A stretch of DNA of 64,000 bases from Lycocorax pyrrhopterus obiensis (lineage: Eukaryota; Chordata; Aves; Passeriformes; Paradisaeidae): positions 1,634,663-1,698,662 of the forward strand of contig JACSVZ010000011.1 in the NCBI GenBank assembly GCA_014706295.1, read 5' to 3'. Shown one piece after another: positions 58,415 to 64,000 of this stretch. The notes below the pieces were generated by a model that made no database searches, had not been told where the DNA came from, and worked only from the letters and a program-made list of their open reading frames with translations. The position numbers were made by a program, and so were the translations under genes. The first letter of the stretch is position 1. Each line of letters begins with the position of its first letter.

Positions 58415-64000
<5,586 letters not shown>

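Overview
The window is a stretch of vertebrate chromosome, most likely from a bird. The evidence is spliced GT-AG genes with short to medium introns, CpG-island promoters, a CR1 LINE remnant at about 19.4 kb, no recognisable mammalian SINEs, and the gene order TERB1-DYNC1LI2-CMTM4. That order is also found on human 16q22.1. All three genes are on the plus strand. Bird origin is inferred from repeats and compactness; no species is claimed. All exon models were assembled by hand from splice sites, reading-frame continuity and resemblance to known families.

Region 1 (about 111-19,015) holds TERB1, the meiotic telomere-bouquet protein. A complete reading frame can be assembled from 22 coding exons: ATG at 135, probable stop at 18,104-18,106, 858 codons plus stop. 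Exons 1-10 encode the armadillo-type N-terminal half, exons 11-18 a charged linker, exons 19-20 two small exons that only work as a pair, and exon 21 the C-terminal Myb domain. Intron 14 carries about 0.93 kb of (TTTCC)n pentanucleotide repeat. The last intron holds an LTR-like block with its own polyadenylation signal.

Region 2 (about 19.0-20.8 kb) is the short TERB1-DYNC1LI2 spacer. It contains a decayed antisense CR1 fragment and then a GC-rich 32-bp minisatellite of about 13 copies that abuts the DYNC1LI2 CpG-island promoter.

Region 3 (20,819 to about 47,855) is DYNC1LI2, cytoplasmic dynein-1 light intermediate chain 2. It has 13 coding exons and 489 codons, followed by a 3'UTR of about 2.9 kb with several AATAAA signals. 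It carries the P-loop of the Ras-like fold and the C-terminal adaptor-binding helix.

Region 4 (about 47.9-57.5 kb) is a gene desert of about 10 kb. It contains a 16-bp minisatellite at 55.7-56.0 kb and possibly a regulatory module near 51.8-52.1 kb.

Region 5 (about 57.6-64.0 kb) is a large CpG island and the first coding exon (62 codons) of CMTM4. The rest of the window is CMTM4 intron 1, and the remaining exons lie beyond the right edge.

The three genes are neighbours by conserved synteny rather than one pathway. TERB1 tethers meiotic telomeres to the nuclear envelope. DYNC1LI2 links dynein to cargo adaptors. CMTM4 is a MARVEL-domain membrane protein. Dynein does drive the telomere movements that TERB1 complexes couple to, but a functional link through adjacency is speculation. 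I found no wholly new system. The most noteworthy items are the paired micro-exons in TERB1, the LTR-like block that could give TERB1 an alternative 3' end, and the promoter-proximal tandem repeats.
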